DNA of 11,239 nucleotides, from positions 1 through 11,239 of the forward strand of contig CAMOLY010000025.1 of NCBI GenBank assembly GCA_946619065.1, written 5' to 3'. Made by a program: the position numbers and the translations under genes. The stretch comes from an uncultured Clostridia bacterium. Its GTDB lineage: Bacteria > Bacillota > Clostridia > Oscillospirales > Oscillospiraceae. The notes beneath the pieces were generated by a model that saw only the letters and a list, made by a program, of their open reading frames with translations, made no database searches and was not told the origin of the DNA. Below are positions 1 to 6,906 of this stretch, one piece after another (within the stretch, counting starts at the first letter, position 1; every line of letters begins with the position of its first letter).

Positions 1-11
1 TGCCGGGAGCC

Positions 12-39
12 TGCATAATCTTTGAAGGTTATGCATTTT
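12..39 (+). terminator. Probable plus-strand terminator of a gene left of the window
   Basis: Bases 12-20 pair with 27-35 (nine pairs, one of them T-G) around a six-base loop TTTGAA, followed by TTTT at 36-39. The T run makes sense only for plus-strand transcription, so it would end a gene that lies left of the window and converges on the CapA-like gene. The T run is short and the stem AT-rich, so strength is uncertain. The minus-strand cluster ending at 70 has no clear terminator of its own here; an imperfect hairpin at 40-61 lacks a T run in that direction. Confidence 0.45.
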
Positions 40-69
40 GCAACAGCCCCTTTTGGGTTGCGATGCGGA

Positions 70-1326
70 TTACGGCTCGTCCCCGACGATCTCGTGCCAG
101 CGCGCCCAGAGCTTGTCTGTCGTCATCCGGCAGTAGAGGTTCCGCGCGCCCAGCCAGTCGTTGTAATCCTCCAAATGGTAGACCGCGTAGGTCGTGTCAT
201 AGGCGGTATGGGTCACAAGCGGCTGCATATCGTGGTCAATGATCTCCGTGACGGACTTGCCGCCGGTCACGGTTTTTTGGATCGTCACGGTTGCCATGGC
301 ACCCAGCAGGCGGTCCAGCTCGTCCTGCGCCGAGATGAAATTTCCCAGCGACCAGTAGACCAGGGCTTTGTTCCCGTTCGAAGCGGTCACCTCTTCGCAG
401 GGCTCGACCACATGGGGATGGGCGTCGATGCAGAGATCCACGCCATGCGAGACCACCAGGTCCACCATGTCCTTCGCGTACTGGTCGGGCCGGATCGAGT
501 ACTCCTGCCCCATGTGCAGGAAGGCCACGGTAATATCCGCGTGCGATTCCAGATAGGCAATATCCGAGAGGAGCTTTTCGCGGTTGTCCAGATGGTCAAC
601 GGCGTACTCCTGCCCGGCGGGCAGGCCGAAGCCGTTGAAGCCGTAGGTATAATTGATCATGCCGATCCTGATCCCGTTCTTCTCAACAATCGTCGGGATT
701 GCCGCGTCCTGGGCGCTCTTGTGGATTCCGAGAACGGTGACGTCCTTGTCGCTCCAATAGTCAATGGCGTCGTAGACGTTCTCAATTCCCATGTCGAGCA
801 CGTGGTTGCTGGCATGCAGAATGACATCAAATCCTGCCTTGTAGACCGCGTCGCCGATCTCCCGGGGGGTTCCGAAGAGCGGGTAGTTGGACACATTCTT
901 GTGGTTGCTGACAAAGATCGTCTCCTGGTTGATGACAGCCAGATCCGCTGCCTCGATGTCGTCCCGGACATAGCGGTAGAGATGGTCATAGTTCCAGGGA
1001 TTGCTGTTCCAGCCGGACTTATAGACCGTATTGTGGATCAGATTGTCACCGACAGCCAGCAGGGTGACAGTGCTGACCGTGGTCTCCCCTTCCGTCGTCG
1101 TCTCCGGGGCGGGCGTCGTCGGCAGCTCTGTCGTCACGTCGGCAGAGGAAAGGACCGGCACGACTGTCCCGGGGGCAGCCGGGCTTGCCTTTGGCGTCTC
1201 CTGCGCTTTGGAGGAACTCAGATAATTCCGGAAGAACAGAATGACTGACGCGACGGTTACGAGAGCCAGCAAGCCCCACGCCCAGCGAAACAGCTTTGCG
1301 GTTCCCGGCGTTTTACGTCTTCTCAT
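70..1326 (-). CDS. CapA-family (poly-gamma-glutamate synthesis type) membrane-anchored protein
   Basis: 418-residue protein with a basic N-terminus and one hydrophobic segment at about residues 14-32 (signal anchor), then a Ser/Thr/Pro/Glu-rich linker to about residue 85, then a calcineurin-like CapA domain outside the membrane. Visible family motifs in order are GDNLIH (93-98), NQET (133-136), HASNHVLD (171-178), HMGQEY (271-276), DAHPHVVEP (301-309) and SLGNF (326-330), which carry the presumed metal-binding His, Asp, Asn and Glu residues. CapA proteins take part in poly-gamma-glutamate capsule making in bacilli, but most clostridial members stand without capB/capC, as here, and their substrate is unknown, so a capsule role should not be assumed. 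The ATG at 1326 has AAGGAG just upstream. It is the last gene of the minus-strand cluster, 56 bases after the aminopeptidase. Confidence 0.88.
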   Translation of the reverse strand: MRRRKTPGTAKLFRWAWGLLALVTVASVILFFRNYLSSSKAQETPKASPAAPGTVVPVLSSADVTTELPTTPAPETTTEGETTVSTVTLLAVGDNLIHNTVYKSGWNSNPWNYDHLYRYVRDDIEAADLAVINQETIFVSNHKNVSNYPLFGTPREIGDAVYKAGFDVILHASNHVLDMGIENVYDAIDYWSDKDVTVLGIHKSAQDAAIPTIVEKNGIRIGMINYTYGFNGFGLPAGQEYAVDHLDNREKLLSDIAYLESHADITVAFLHMGQEYSIRPDQYAKDMVDLVVSHGVDLCIDAHPHVVEPCEEVTASNGNKALVYWSLGNFISAQDELDRLLGAMATVTIQKTVTGGKSVTEIIDHDMQPLVTHTAYDTTYAVYHLEDYNDWLGARNLYCRMTTDKLWARWHEIVGDEP

Positions 1327-1346
1327 GGGTGCTCCTTATCTTTCCT

Positions 1347-1368
1347 GGCGGCGGACTGTGCCGCTGCC
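1347..1368 (-). other. GC-rich hairpin in the gap before the CapA-like gene
   Basis: Bases 1347-1354 and 1361-1368 form an eight-base inverted repeat around a six-base loop. On the minus-strand RNA one pair is an A-C mismatch. It lies between the aminopeptidase stop and the CapA ribosome binding site. No T run follows (the next bases are AGGAAAG), so it is unlikely to be an intrinsic terminator; it could be an RNA-stability or processing element, or chance in GC-rich DNA. Confidence 0.3.
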
Positions 1369-1382
1369 GACAAATATTCGTA

Positions 1383-2606
1383 TCAAAATGCCCACTTGCC
1401 CTGGCGGAAGATGGGAACGGTCTTGCCGTCGCGGGTGACGGCGTCGATGTCCAGGCCCTCGTAGCCGATCATGAAATCCACATGGATCATGGACTCATTG
1501 ATGCCAAGCTTGCGGCACTCTTCGAGCGTCTTGTTCTCATAGCCCTTGATCGTATCGGCGAAGCCGCGGCCCAGCGCCAGATGGCAGGCGGCGTTCTCGT
1601 CAAAGAGGGTTTCATAGAAGAGCAGGCCGGACTCGGAGATCGGGGAATCCACGGGGACCAGGGCGCACTCGCCCAGATAGGCCGCGCCTTCGTCCATGGA
1701 GATCATCTTCTTGAGCAGCTCCTCGTTGCGGGCGGCGTGGACCTCGACGGCCTTGCCGTTTTCAAAGCGGACGGAGAAGTTCTCGATCAGCTGGCCCTGA
1801 TAGGACAGGGGCTTGGTGGCATAGACGATGCCCTCGGCCACGCCGCGCATCGGGGAGATGAAGCACTCCTCGGTGGGGATGTTCGGGTTGAAGAAGATGC
1901 CCTGCAGGCTGGTGTCGCCGCCGCCCTTGAACTCGCCCTCGGGGATCATGCCGACGGTGAAGTCCGTGCCGTTGTCGCCCTTGTAGATCAGCTTGTCGAT
2001 GCCCAGGCTGTTGAGGTAGGCGCAGCGGTCGTGGAGGTCCTTGTTATGGGCTTCCCAGGCAGCGACGGGATCGTCCGTCACACGGGAGGTGAAGAGGATG
2101 GCTTCCCAGAGCTTCTCAATGGCCTTGCCCTTGGGCAGGTCCGGGAAAAGCTTCTTGGCCCAGGCAGCGCCGGGAACCGCCGCGATGCACCACTGGTACT
2201 TGCCGTCCATTGCGTCGCGGTAGGGCTTGATGATGGGAAAACGCTTTTGGGAGGACTTGGCCATCTTCTCCTGGTTGATGCCCTTGAGACCGTCGGGGTC
2301 CTCGCTGGCCAGGTAGATCCTGCAGGGCAGAACATCCACATAATGCTGCATTCTGGCCTTTTCCCATTCTTCGACCTTCGACATGGTGGTCACGCTGCGG
2401 TGGCGGACATGGAGCTTGGCAAGCGGCTGATAGCTGAAGTCCACGGTGACCTTCTTCGCGCCGGCCTTGTAGCACTCGTCCACCAGGAGTTCCACAAACT
2501 TGGGCTGGTCCAGGTCGCAGTTGATGATGACCTCCTGGCCCTTCTGGATGTTGACGCCGACCCGGGCGATCAGGCGGGCGTAGCTGCGCAGTACGGTTTT
2601 CTTCAT
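1383..2606 (-). CDS. M29-family metallo-aminopeptidase
   Basis: 407-residue cytoplasmic protein without signal peptide, the normal length for peptidase family M29 (AmpS/AmpT/AmpII type). These enzymes form dimers with a two-metal centre and remove N-terminal residues from peptides. The C-terminal half carries the motifs expected to hold the metal ligands: NIPTEE (242-247), YLGECAL (310-316, with E313), ENAACHLALG (337-346, with H342) and MIHVDFMIG (373-381, with H375 and D377). The ATG at 2606 has AAAGGAGAAA at good distance. It follows the lipoprotein gene by 57 bases with no terminator between, so it may be co-transcribed; a small inverted repeat at 2623-2636 lies in this gap. The likely role is peptide turnover; nothing ties it directly to its neighbours. 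Confidence 0.93.
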   Translation of the reverse strand: MKKTVLRSYARLIARVGVNIQKGQEVIINCDLDQPKFVELLVDECYKAGAKKVTVDFSYQPLAKLHVRHRSVTTMSKVEEWEKARMQHYVDVLPCRIYLASEDPDGLKGINQEKMAKSSQKRFPIIKPYRDAMDGKYQWCIAAVPGAAWAKKLFPDLPKGKAIEKLWEAILFTSRVTDDPVAAWEAHNKDLHDRCAYLNSLGIDKLIYKGDNGTDFTVGMIPEGEFKGGGDTSLQGIFFNPNIPTEECFISPMRGVAEGIVYATKPLSYQGQLIENFSVRFENGKAVEVHAARNEELLKKMISMDEGAAYLGECALVPVDSPISESGLLFYETLFDENAACHLALGRGFADTIKGYENKTLEECRKLGINESMIHVDFMIGYEGLDIDAVTRDGKTVPIFRQGKWAF

Positions 2607-2622
2607 TGCTGTTTCTCCTTTA

Positions 2623-2636
2623 TATGATTTATCATA
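2623..2636. repeat. Perfect 6-bp-arm inverted repeat upstream of the aminopeptidase
   Basis: TATGAT-TT-ATCATA, an inverted repeat with a two-base centre, lies just upstream of the aminopeptidase ribosome binding site. On the minus strand one arm reads TATGAT, a fair -10 hexamer, but I see no convincing -35 about 17 bases upstream. It could be an operator or a local promoter, or chance in an AT-rich gap. Confidence 0.25.
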
Positions 2637-2663
2637 ATAATCTGCGTGTTTCTTGCTGCGGTC

Positions 2664-3458
2664 TCAGTCCGAACGGCGGTAGGTGACCGTCCGGTCCTCC
2701 CCGGTCAGGGTGAGGATGTTGCCGTCCACCTCGAAACGGTACTCCCGCACCGTCCCGTCGGCCATGGTGAAGCGGAGAAGGTCCCCCTGCCGGAAACAGG
2801 TCCCGGTCAGGTCGGAATAGGGCTCTCCTTCATAGTCCAGATGGACCCGGATCGTCAAATCCTCGAAAACAGTCAGGGTCTCAACATATGCCCGGCCGTT
2901 GCTGTAGGTCCCGGAATTAACCCAGGCGGCCAGCAGCGCTTCGGGAAGCGGGTCTGATCGGGTCTGCTCCTGCGTCGGCTCGGTTTCCGGCGTCTGCCCG
3001 CTCGGCTGCGGCTCAGTCTGCTCCGTCATGTCCGCAGGGAGAGTCCCGTCCCATTCGGAACGGGTGAAGACCAGCACCTGCCCGAGATACTTCCCGCCGA
3101 AGAGCCGATCCTCCTTCACGGTGACGCGCAGCTCCTTCGGGGAGAATTTGCAGGTTCCGTAGAACAGGTCCTCCGACTCCGATTCCGAGGCGCTTTTCAC
3201 CTGGATATGCAGGCCGGAGCCATAGTCAAAGTGCAGGGTCAAGGTAGCGCGGTCCCGCTCGCAGGGCTCGCGGATCGCCGTCAGATATTCGGACCCGGTT
3301 TTCACATAGAGGGTGATGTCCGGGTCACCGCAGTGCCAGACGGTGTTGGGGTAATTGATCGGGCGCTTGCCGGCGTTGGGATCGCAGCCCGACAGTAGAA
3401 GGACCGCCGCCAGCAGAGTCACAATCCGCGCCAAACGGTGGAACCAGTGTCGTTTCAT
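2664..3458 (-). CDS. Predicted lipoprotein with two related beta-rich halves, function unknown
   Basis: 264-residue protein with a clear lipoprotein signal: basic start, hydrophobic stretch 12-22, and lipobox LLSGC with the lipidated Cys at 25. It is therefore expected on the outer face of the cytoplasmic membrane. The mature part has two strand-rich segments, about 36-133 and 174-262, joined by a Pro/Thr/Glu/Gln-rich linker (about 140-170). Both contain a Trp near the start (W41, W179) and the pattern G-T-C, six residues, L-R-x-T (GTC at 101-103 and 219-221), which suggests an internal duplication. The second half has the look of small lipocalin-like beta domains of clostridial lipoproteins, but I cannot name a family. 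The start ATG overlaps the ung stop as ATGA and has GGAAGGAG within the end of ung, so it is probably coupled to ung. Confidence 0.85.
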   Translation of the reverse strand: MKRHWFHRLARIVTLLAAVLLLSGCDPNAGKRPINYPNTVWHCGDPDITLYVKTGSEYLTAIREPCERDRATLTLHFDYGSGLHIQVKSASESESEDLFYGTCKFSPKELRVTVKEDRLFGGKYLGQVLVFTRSEWDGTLPADMTEQTEPQPSGQTPETEPTQEQTRSDPLPEALLAAWVNSGTYSNGRAYVETLTVFEDLTIRVHLDYEGEPYSDLTGTCFRQGDLLRFTMADGTVREYRFEVDGNILTLTGEDRTVTYRRSD

Positions 3459-4174
3459 GGCTGTTCTCCTTCCGTACGCTCACACCAGCGGATCTCCGGC
3501 TGCCCGCAGCCGCGCAGGAAAGCGTTGATCCTGGAATAGGGACGGCTGCCGAAAAAGCCGCGGTAAGCGGAGAGGGGGCTGGGATGCGGGGATTCCAGAA
3601 TCAGGCGCGGGCCGGGCGCCGGGCCAGTCCCCACAAGCGGCCCATTTGCCGGTTTTCCGGCCCCGGACGCCTGTTCGAAGGTCCGCTTGGCCTGCGCGCC
3701 CCAGAGGACAAAGGCAATGGGCTGGGGAAGGCGGGTCAGGGCGGAGAGGACTTCCAGGGTGAAGGCCTGCCAGCCCAAGTCCCTGTGGGAGTTGGCCTTG
3801 CCGGCCTCCACAGTCAGGACCGTATTCAGCAGAAGGACGCCCTGCTTTGCCCAGGGAGTCAGATCCCCGTCTGCCGGAGCAGGATGGCCCAGATCGTCAC
3901 ACAGCTCGCGGTACATGTTCCGCAGGGATGGCGGCAGCGGGACCCCTGGGCGGACCGAAAAGGCCAGCCCCATGGCCTGACCGGGCTCGTGATAGGGGTC
4001 CTGCCCCAGAATCACGACCCGGACCGCGTCCGGAGGCGTCCGTTCAAAGGCGGCAAACCACTGCTCCCGCGGGGGATAGACCAGGTTGGACCGGGCAGCA
4101 GCTTCCGCGCGGACAAGCGTCGTCCGATGCGGCTCCCTGTCAAAAGGGGAATCCAGCAGCTCCTGCCAGGTCAT
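3455..4174 (-). CDS. ung: Uracil-DNA glycosylase, family 1
   Basis: 239 residues. It removes uracil from DNA by cutting the N-glycosidic bond, starting base excision repair in the cytoplasm. Family-1 motifs are complete: GQDPYH (57-62) with catalytic Asp59 and the Tyr61 that packs in the uracil pocket, LLLNT (114-118) with the uracil-reading Asn117, and HPSPLS (197-202) with His197 and the minor-groove loop. Between the LWG at 157-159 and HPSPLS there are 37 residues rich in Gly, Pro and Ala, against 21 in the E. coli enzyme as I recall it, so an insertion of about 16 residues sits near 168-188. The ATG at 4174 overlaps the XpaC-like stop as ATGA, with a modest GAAGGA site upstream, and its stop overlaps the lipoprotein start. 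Coupling to two envelope genes is unusual for ung. Confidence 0.97.
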   Translation of the reverse strand: MTWQELLDSPFDREPHRTTLVRAEAAARSNLVYPPREQWFAAFERTPPDAVRVVILGQDPYHEPGQAMGLAFSVRPGVPLPPSLRNMYRELCDDLGHPAPADGDLTPWAKQGVLLLNTVLTVEAGKANSHRDLGWQAFTLEVLSALTRLPQPIAFVLWGAQAKRTFEQASGAGKPANGPLVGTGPAPGPRLILESPHPSPLSAYRGFFGSRPYSRINAFLRGCGQPEIRWCERTEGEQP

Positions 4175-5295
4175 TTCTTTTCCTTCACGGTGGCCGCGAC
4201 GATCTCATCCTCCTGCAATCCGTCCTTATGGAGCATCTTCCGCATCACATCGATGTCGGCGGTAATGTCCACGACGTCGTCCTCAAAGAGCTTGTCCAGC
4301 TGCTTTTCATAGCCGTCAGCCAGCTCGTCGAGGGCGTTGTTGATCTTCTGCTTGGCCTGCCGGATGGCGGCGGTCTCAATGCCCTGGGCCTCCAGCCGCG
4401 CGTAGCTCTCCAGGGCCTTAAGCGTGGTGGGAAGATAGTAGTTCATGAAATTGTAGAGCTTTTCTTCCTTTTCGGGACGCTCTTCGAGAATCGCGAAGAT
4501 TTTCCGCGTCAGATCCTCGATGCGGTCGATCTTCCGGGAAACCTCCTCGTCGGCGATCAGGTCGTTGTCCGCGCGGATCTGGCGGAGGATCCGGTCGTTG
4601 CGGGAGATGGCCTCCTCTTTCTTCTCGGTGGGCGCCTCCGCCTGCGTCTCGGTATAGTCCGTGCGCATCAGACGGTAGGTTTTGAGATCCAGCCATGCCG
4701 GCTGCAGAATGCCGCGGGAGATCATTTCCCGCAGATCCTTGATCACCTTGTGATAGTTGATGCCCATGACGTCCGCCAGGTAGTGGATCGGGACCGCGGT
4801 CCGGTCGCCGATCAGCTTCAGATAGGCGTTGAAGCGGTCGCGCTTCTTCTTGCGGACAAAGCCGTAGGCGCCGAACACGCCGGCTCCCACCGCAATCGAC
4901 AGATAAGTGGCCGGAAGCAGCAGATTGATCAGCGAAACGCCCTCCTGAAAGGCCTCCACGATTCCGTTCACGCCGAGGATCGCGAAGACGGCAGAGAGAA
5001 TCGCGCCGACCGCGATCAGAAGGCCGCCGTACTTCGGAAGGCCGGTATCTGCCTTTTTCTTTTCCGGCTTCTCCACGTCCCGGACCGGCTTGGGATTTCG
5101 CAGATCCTCAGACACTTCCGCGACCGCCTTCTTGATGTCAAGCGTCCCGCCGATGTTCGGCAGGATATCCAGCATGTTCGCGATGAAAAGACCGGCGCCA
5201 ACCGGCGCAAGGCCAATCAAAAAGCAGCCGAAGCTGATGATGTTCCAGCGCTTCCTGCTCCGCTTTTTTCGCTCCTGCAAGTCGTTAAAGTCCAT
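4171..5295 (-). CDS. XpaC-like membrane protein (5-bromo-4-chloroindolyl phosphate hydrolysis family)
   Basis: 374 residues. A basic N-terminus is followed by hydrophobic segments at about 19-40, 89-108 and 120-146, then a cytoplasmic-looking charged region. Residues about 153-212 (RFNAYLKLIGD to YRLMRTD) look like the small helical domain typical of these proteins, in which a short winged-helix-like stretch (HYLADVMGINYHKVIKDL) can be seen. Residues about 240-360 are helical and charged, with the conserved FMNYYLPTTLKALESY block (283-298), and match the XpaC family as I know it. The family is named for an X-phosphate phenotype in Bacillus; its real role is unknown, and it often sits beside telA (toxic-anion resistance), which is absent here. 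The ATG at 5295 has AAGGAGGAG six bases upstream. It is the first gene of the cluster; its stop overlaps the ung start. Confidence 0.8.
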   Translation of the reverse strand: MDFNDLQERKKRSRKRWNIISFGCFLIGLAPVGAGLFIANMLDILPNIGGTLDIKKAVAEVSEDLRNPKPVRDVEKPEKKKADTGLPKYGGLLIAVGAILSAVFAILGVNGIVEAFQEGVSLINLLLPATYLSIAVGAGVFGAYGFVRKKKRDRFNAYLKLIGDRTAVPIHYLADVMGINYHKVIKDLREMISRGILQPAWLDLKTYRLMRTDYTETQAEAPTEKKEEAISRNDRILRQIRADNDLIADEEVSRKIDRIEDLTRKIFAILEERPEKEEKLYNFMNYYLPTTLKALESYARLEAQGIETAAIRQAKQKINNALDELADGYEKQLDKLFEDDVVDITADIDVMRKMLHKDGLQEDEIVAATVKEKK

Positions 5296-5322
5296 GGTGC
5301 TCCTCCTTGCTTCAATATCACT

Positions 5323-5351
5323 ATTTTATCGCAAATTTCCACGCATGTAAA
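5323..5351 (-). promoter_or_regulatory. Sigma-A-type promoter of the XpaC-ung-lipoprotein cluster
   Basis: Read on the minus strand, TTTACA (5351-5346) and TAAAAT (5328-5323) are separated by exactly 17 bases; each matches five of six consensus positions. Transcription would start near 5316, giving a leader of about 20 bases before the ATG at 5295. This is the only good promoter seen for the whole minus-strand cluster. Confidence 0.75.
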
Positions 5352-5358
5352 GCAAATG

Positions 5359-5402
5359 TTCCGGAATCGGACGAAAATATTTGGAGAAGAAGCAGTTTCT
5401 CC
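5359..5402. repeat. Two small inverted repeats between the divergent promoters
   Basis: The eight-base palindrome TTCCGGAA (5359-5366) lies eight bases upstream of the -35 of the minus-strand promoter. A second repeat, GGAGAA (5383-5388) and TTCTCC (5397-5402) with eight bases between, follows. Either could be an operator for the divergent genes. Neither matches a regulator site I can name. Confidence 0.25.
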
Positions 5403-5455
5403 GGATGATACCGGGCGGCGCGGTCTTTTTCAGGCCGGGAAAGCGTTTGAAATAC

Positions 5456-5484
5456 TTGCTTTTTGCGTAAAATCATTGTATAGT
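5456..5484 (+). promoter_or_regulatory. Probable promoter of the phosphofructokinase gene
   Basis: TTGCTT (5456-5461) and TATAGT (5479-5484) are 17 bases apart; the -10 is good and the -35 weak. Start of transcription would be near 5491, leaving a leader of about 90 bases. In the leader, TTTCGG (5506-5511) can pair with CCGAAA (5543-5548), enclosing a small hairpin formed by GCGC at 5526-5529 and 5535-5538. An alternative pair TTGAAA (5447-5452)/TAAAAT (5468-5473) has a 15-base spacer and is less likely. Confidence 0.6.
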
Positions 5485-5580
5485 ATCATTAGAGTACAAT
5501 TCCGGTTTCGGCTTCCGGCAAATCCGCGCCATCTGCGCTTAACCGAAAAGATCCAAATACTTTTTATGGAGGTCATTTCA

Positions 5581-6822
5581 ATGGCGAACACTCCCCTGAT
5601 CGGCTCGGCCATCATCGGCCAGTCCGGCGGTCCCTCCGCCGTGATCAACGCATCCGCATACGGCGTCATCCGCACCGCCCTCGACAGCGAGTACATCACA
5701 AAGGTCTACGGCGCAAGCCACGGCATCAAGGGCGTTCTGAACGACCGGCTCTTCGTAATGGACGAAGAGGACCCCAAGGAGCTGGAGAAGCTCCTCTACA
5801 CCCCGTCGTCCGCGCTCGGCTCCTGCCGTTACAAGATGAAGGATCCCGATGTGGACGACACCGACTACAAGCGCATTCTCGAAATCTTCAAGAAGTACAA
5901 CGTCCGCTATTTCTTCTACAACGGCGGCAACGACTCCATGGACACCTGCAACAAAATCAGCCGCTACTGCGCAAAGATGGACTATGAATGCCGCGTGATC
6001 GGCGTTCCCAAGACCATTGACAACGACCTGTATGGCACGGACCACTGCCCCGGCTTTGCCTCCGCCGCGAAGTACATTGCGACCTCCCTGATGGAAGTCA
6101 GCCGCGACTCCCGCGTCTATGACGTCGGCCAGATCACCATCGTGGAGTGCATGGGCCGGCACGCCGGCTGGCTCACCGCCGCGGCCTGCCTGGGCAATCT
6201 GTACGGTGACGGTCCCGATCTGATCTATCTGCCCGAGGTCGACTTTGACATGGATCAGTTCCTCGCCGACGTCAAACGCGTCTATGACGAGACCGGCAAG
6301 TGCCTCGTCGCGGTTTCCGAAGGCGTTCACTATGCCGACGGCAGCTTCGTCTCCGAAGCCAAGACCTCCGGCACCGACGGCTTCGGCCACGCCCAGCTCG
6401 GCGGTCTGGCTGCCCGGCTGGCAGCCCTGGTCAAGGCCGAGACCGGCGCGAAGGTCCGCGGCATTGAGCTGAGCCTGCTGCAGCGCTGCGGCTCCCACTG
6501 CGCCTCCGCCACCGACATCGAGGAGAGCTTCAACGCCGGCAAGGCGGCCGTCAAGGCCGCCCTCTCCGGGACCACGGGAAAGATGGTCGGCTTCCGCTGT
6601 GACCGCACCGACGGATACAAGTGCGAATACGTCCTGCTTGATCTGATGGACGTCGCCAATGCCGAGCAGAAGGTGCCCCTGGAATGGATTACGCCGGAGC
6701 ACAACGGCGTTACGAAGGATTTCGTGGCATACTGCCTGCCTCTGATCCAGGGCGAAACGAAGCAGCCGAAGATCACCGGCCTGCCCGACTTTGCGCACCT
6801 GAAGAAGGTTCTGGCAAAGTAA
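5581..6822 (+). CDS. 6-phosphofructokinase, probably pyrophosphate-dependent
   Basis: 413 residues, cytoplasmic. It phosphorylates fructose 6-phosphate at C1 in glycolysis. The start region GQSGGPSAVIN (13-23), GGNDSMDT (115-122), PKTIDND (143-149, catalytic Asp147), MGRHAGW (191-197), SEG (246-248) and LLQRCGSH (299-306) follow the family order. Two positions that separate donors point to pyrophosphate rather than ATP: Asp118 where ATP enzymes have Gly (E. coli 104), and Lys144 where they have Gly (E. coli 124). Asn117 replaces the usual Asp of GGDG/GGDD. Length, above the roughly 320 of bacterial ATP enzymes, also fits the PPi-type clade. PPi enzymes are reversible, so it may serve gluconeogenesis too. 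The ATG at 5581 is chosen because TGGAGGT lies seven bases upstream; an in-frame ATG at 5566 precedes that site. Frequent C-ending codons suggest high expression. Confidence 0.93.
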   Translation: MANTPLIGSAIIGQSGGPSAVINASAYGVIRTALDSEYITKVYGASHGIKGVLNDRLFVMDEEDPKELEKLLYTPSSALGSCRYKMKDPDVDDTDYKRILEIFKKYNVRYFFYNGGNDSMDTCNKISRYCAKMDYECRVIGVPKTIDNDLYGTDHCPGFASAAKYIATSLMEVSRDSRVYDVGQITIVECMGRHAGWLTAAACLGNLYGDGPDLIYLPEVDFDMDQFLADVKRVYDETGKCLVAVSEGVHYADGSFVSEAKTSGTDGFGHAQLGGLAARLAALVKAETGAKVRGIELSLLQRCGSHCASATDIEESFNAGKAAVKAALSGTTGKMVGFRCDRTDGYKCEYVLLDLMDVANAEQKVPLEWITPEHNGVTKDFVAYCLPLIQGETKQPKITGLPDFAHLKKVLAK

Positions 6823-6833
6823 TCGAATCCGCT

Positions 6834-6866
6834 GAGGGGTCGGCTTTTCTTGGCCGGCCCCTCTTT
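6834..6866 (+). terminator. Terminator after phosphofructokinase
   Basis: Bases 6834-6844 pair with 6853-6863 (eleven pairs including one T-G) around an eight-base loop, followed by only TTT. The stem is strong but the T run is short, so some read-through into the polymerase gene, whose start is 40 bases on, is plausible. Confidence 0.7.
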
Positions 6867-6906
6867 GTACGTTCATCTTCAGACCAGCAAGCCGCCAGAG
6901 GGAACA

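Noticed and set aside
40..61. Hairpin GCAAC...GTTGC after the CapA-like gene as its terminator
   Set aside because: The stem is imperfect and on the minus strand it is followed by AAAATGC, not a T run.
1296..2627. Long plus-strand open frame opposite the aminopeptidase
   Set aside because: Antisense to a gene with full M29 motifs; the translation is the typical Val/Gly/Asp-rich shadow pattern.
3847..5580. Open plus-strand frame continuing upstream in frame with phosphofructokinase
   Set aside because: It crosses ung and the XpaC-like gene in antisense and the divergent promoters. The kinase has a proper ribosome binding site and N-terminal motif from 5581.
6866..6880. GTTC half-site ahead of the polymerase, considered as a LexA (SOS) box
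   Set aside because: Only one half of GAAC-four bases-GTTC is present; the other half does not match.
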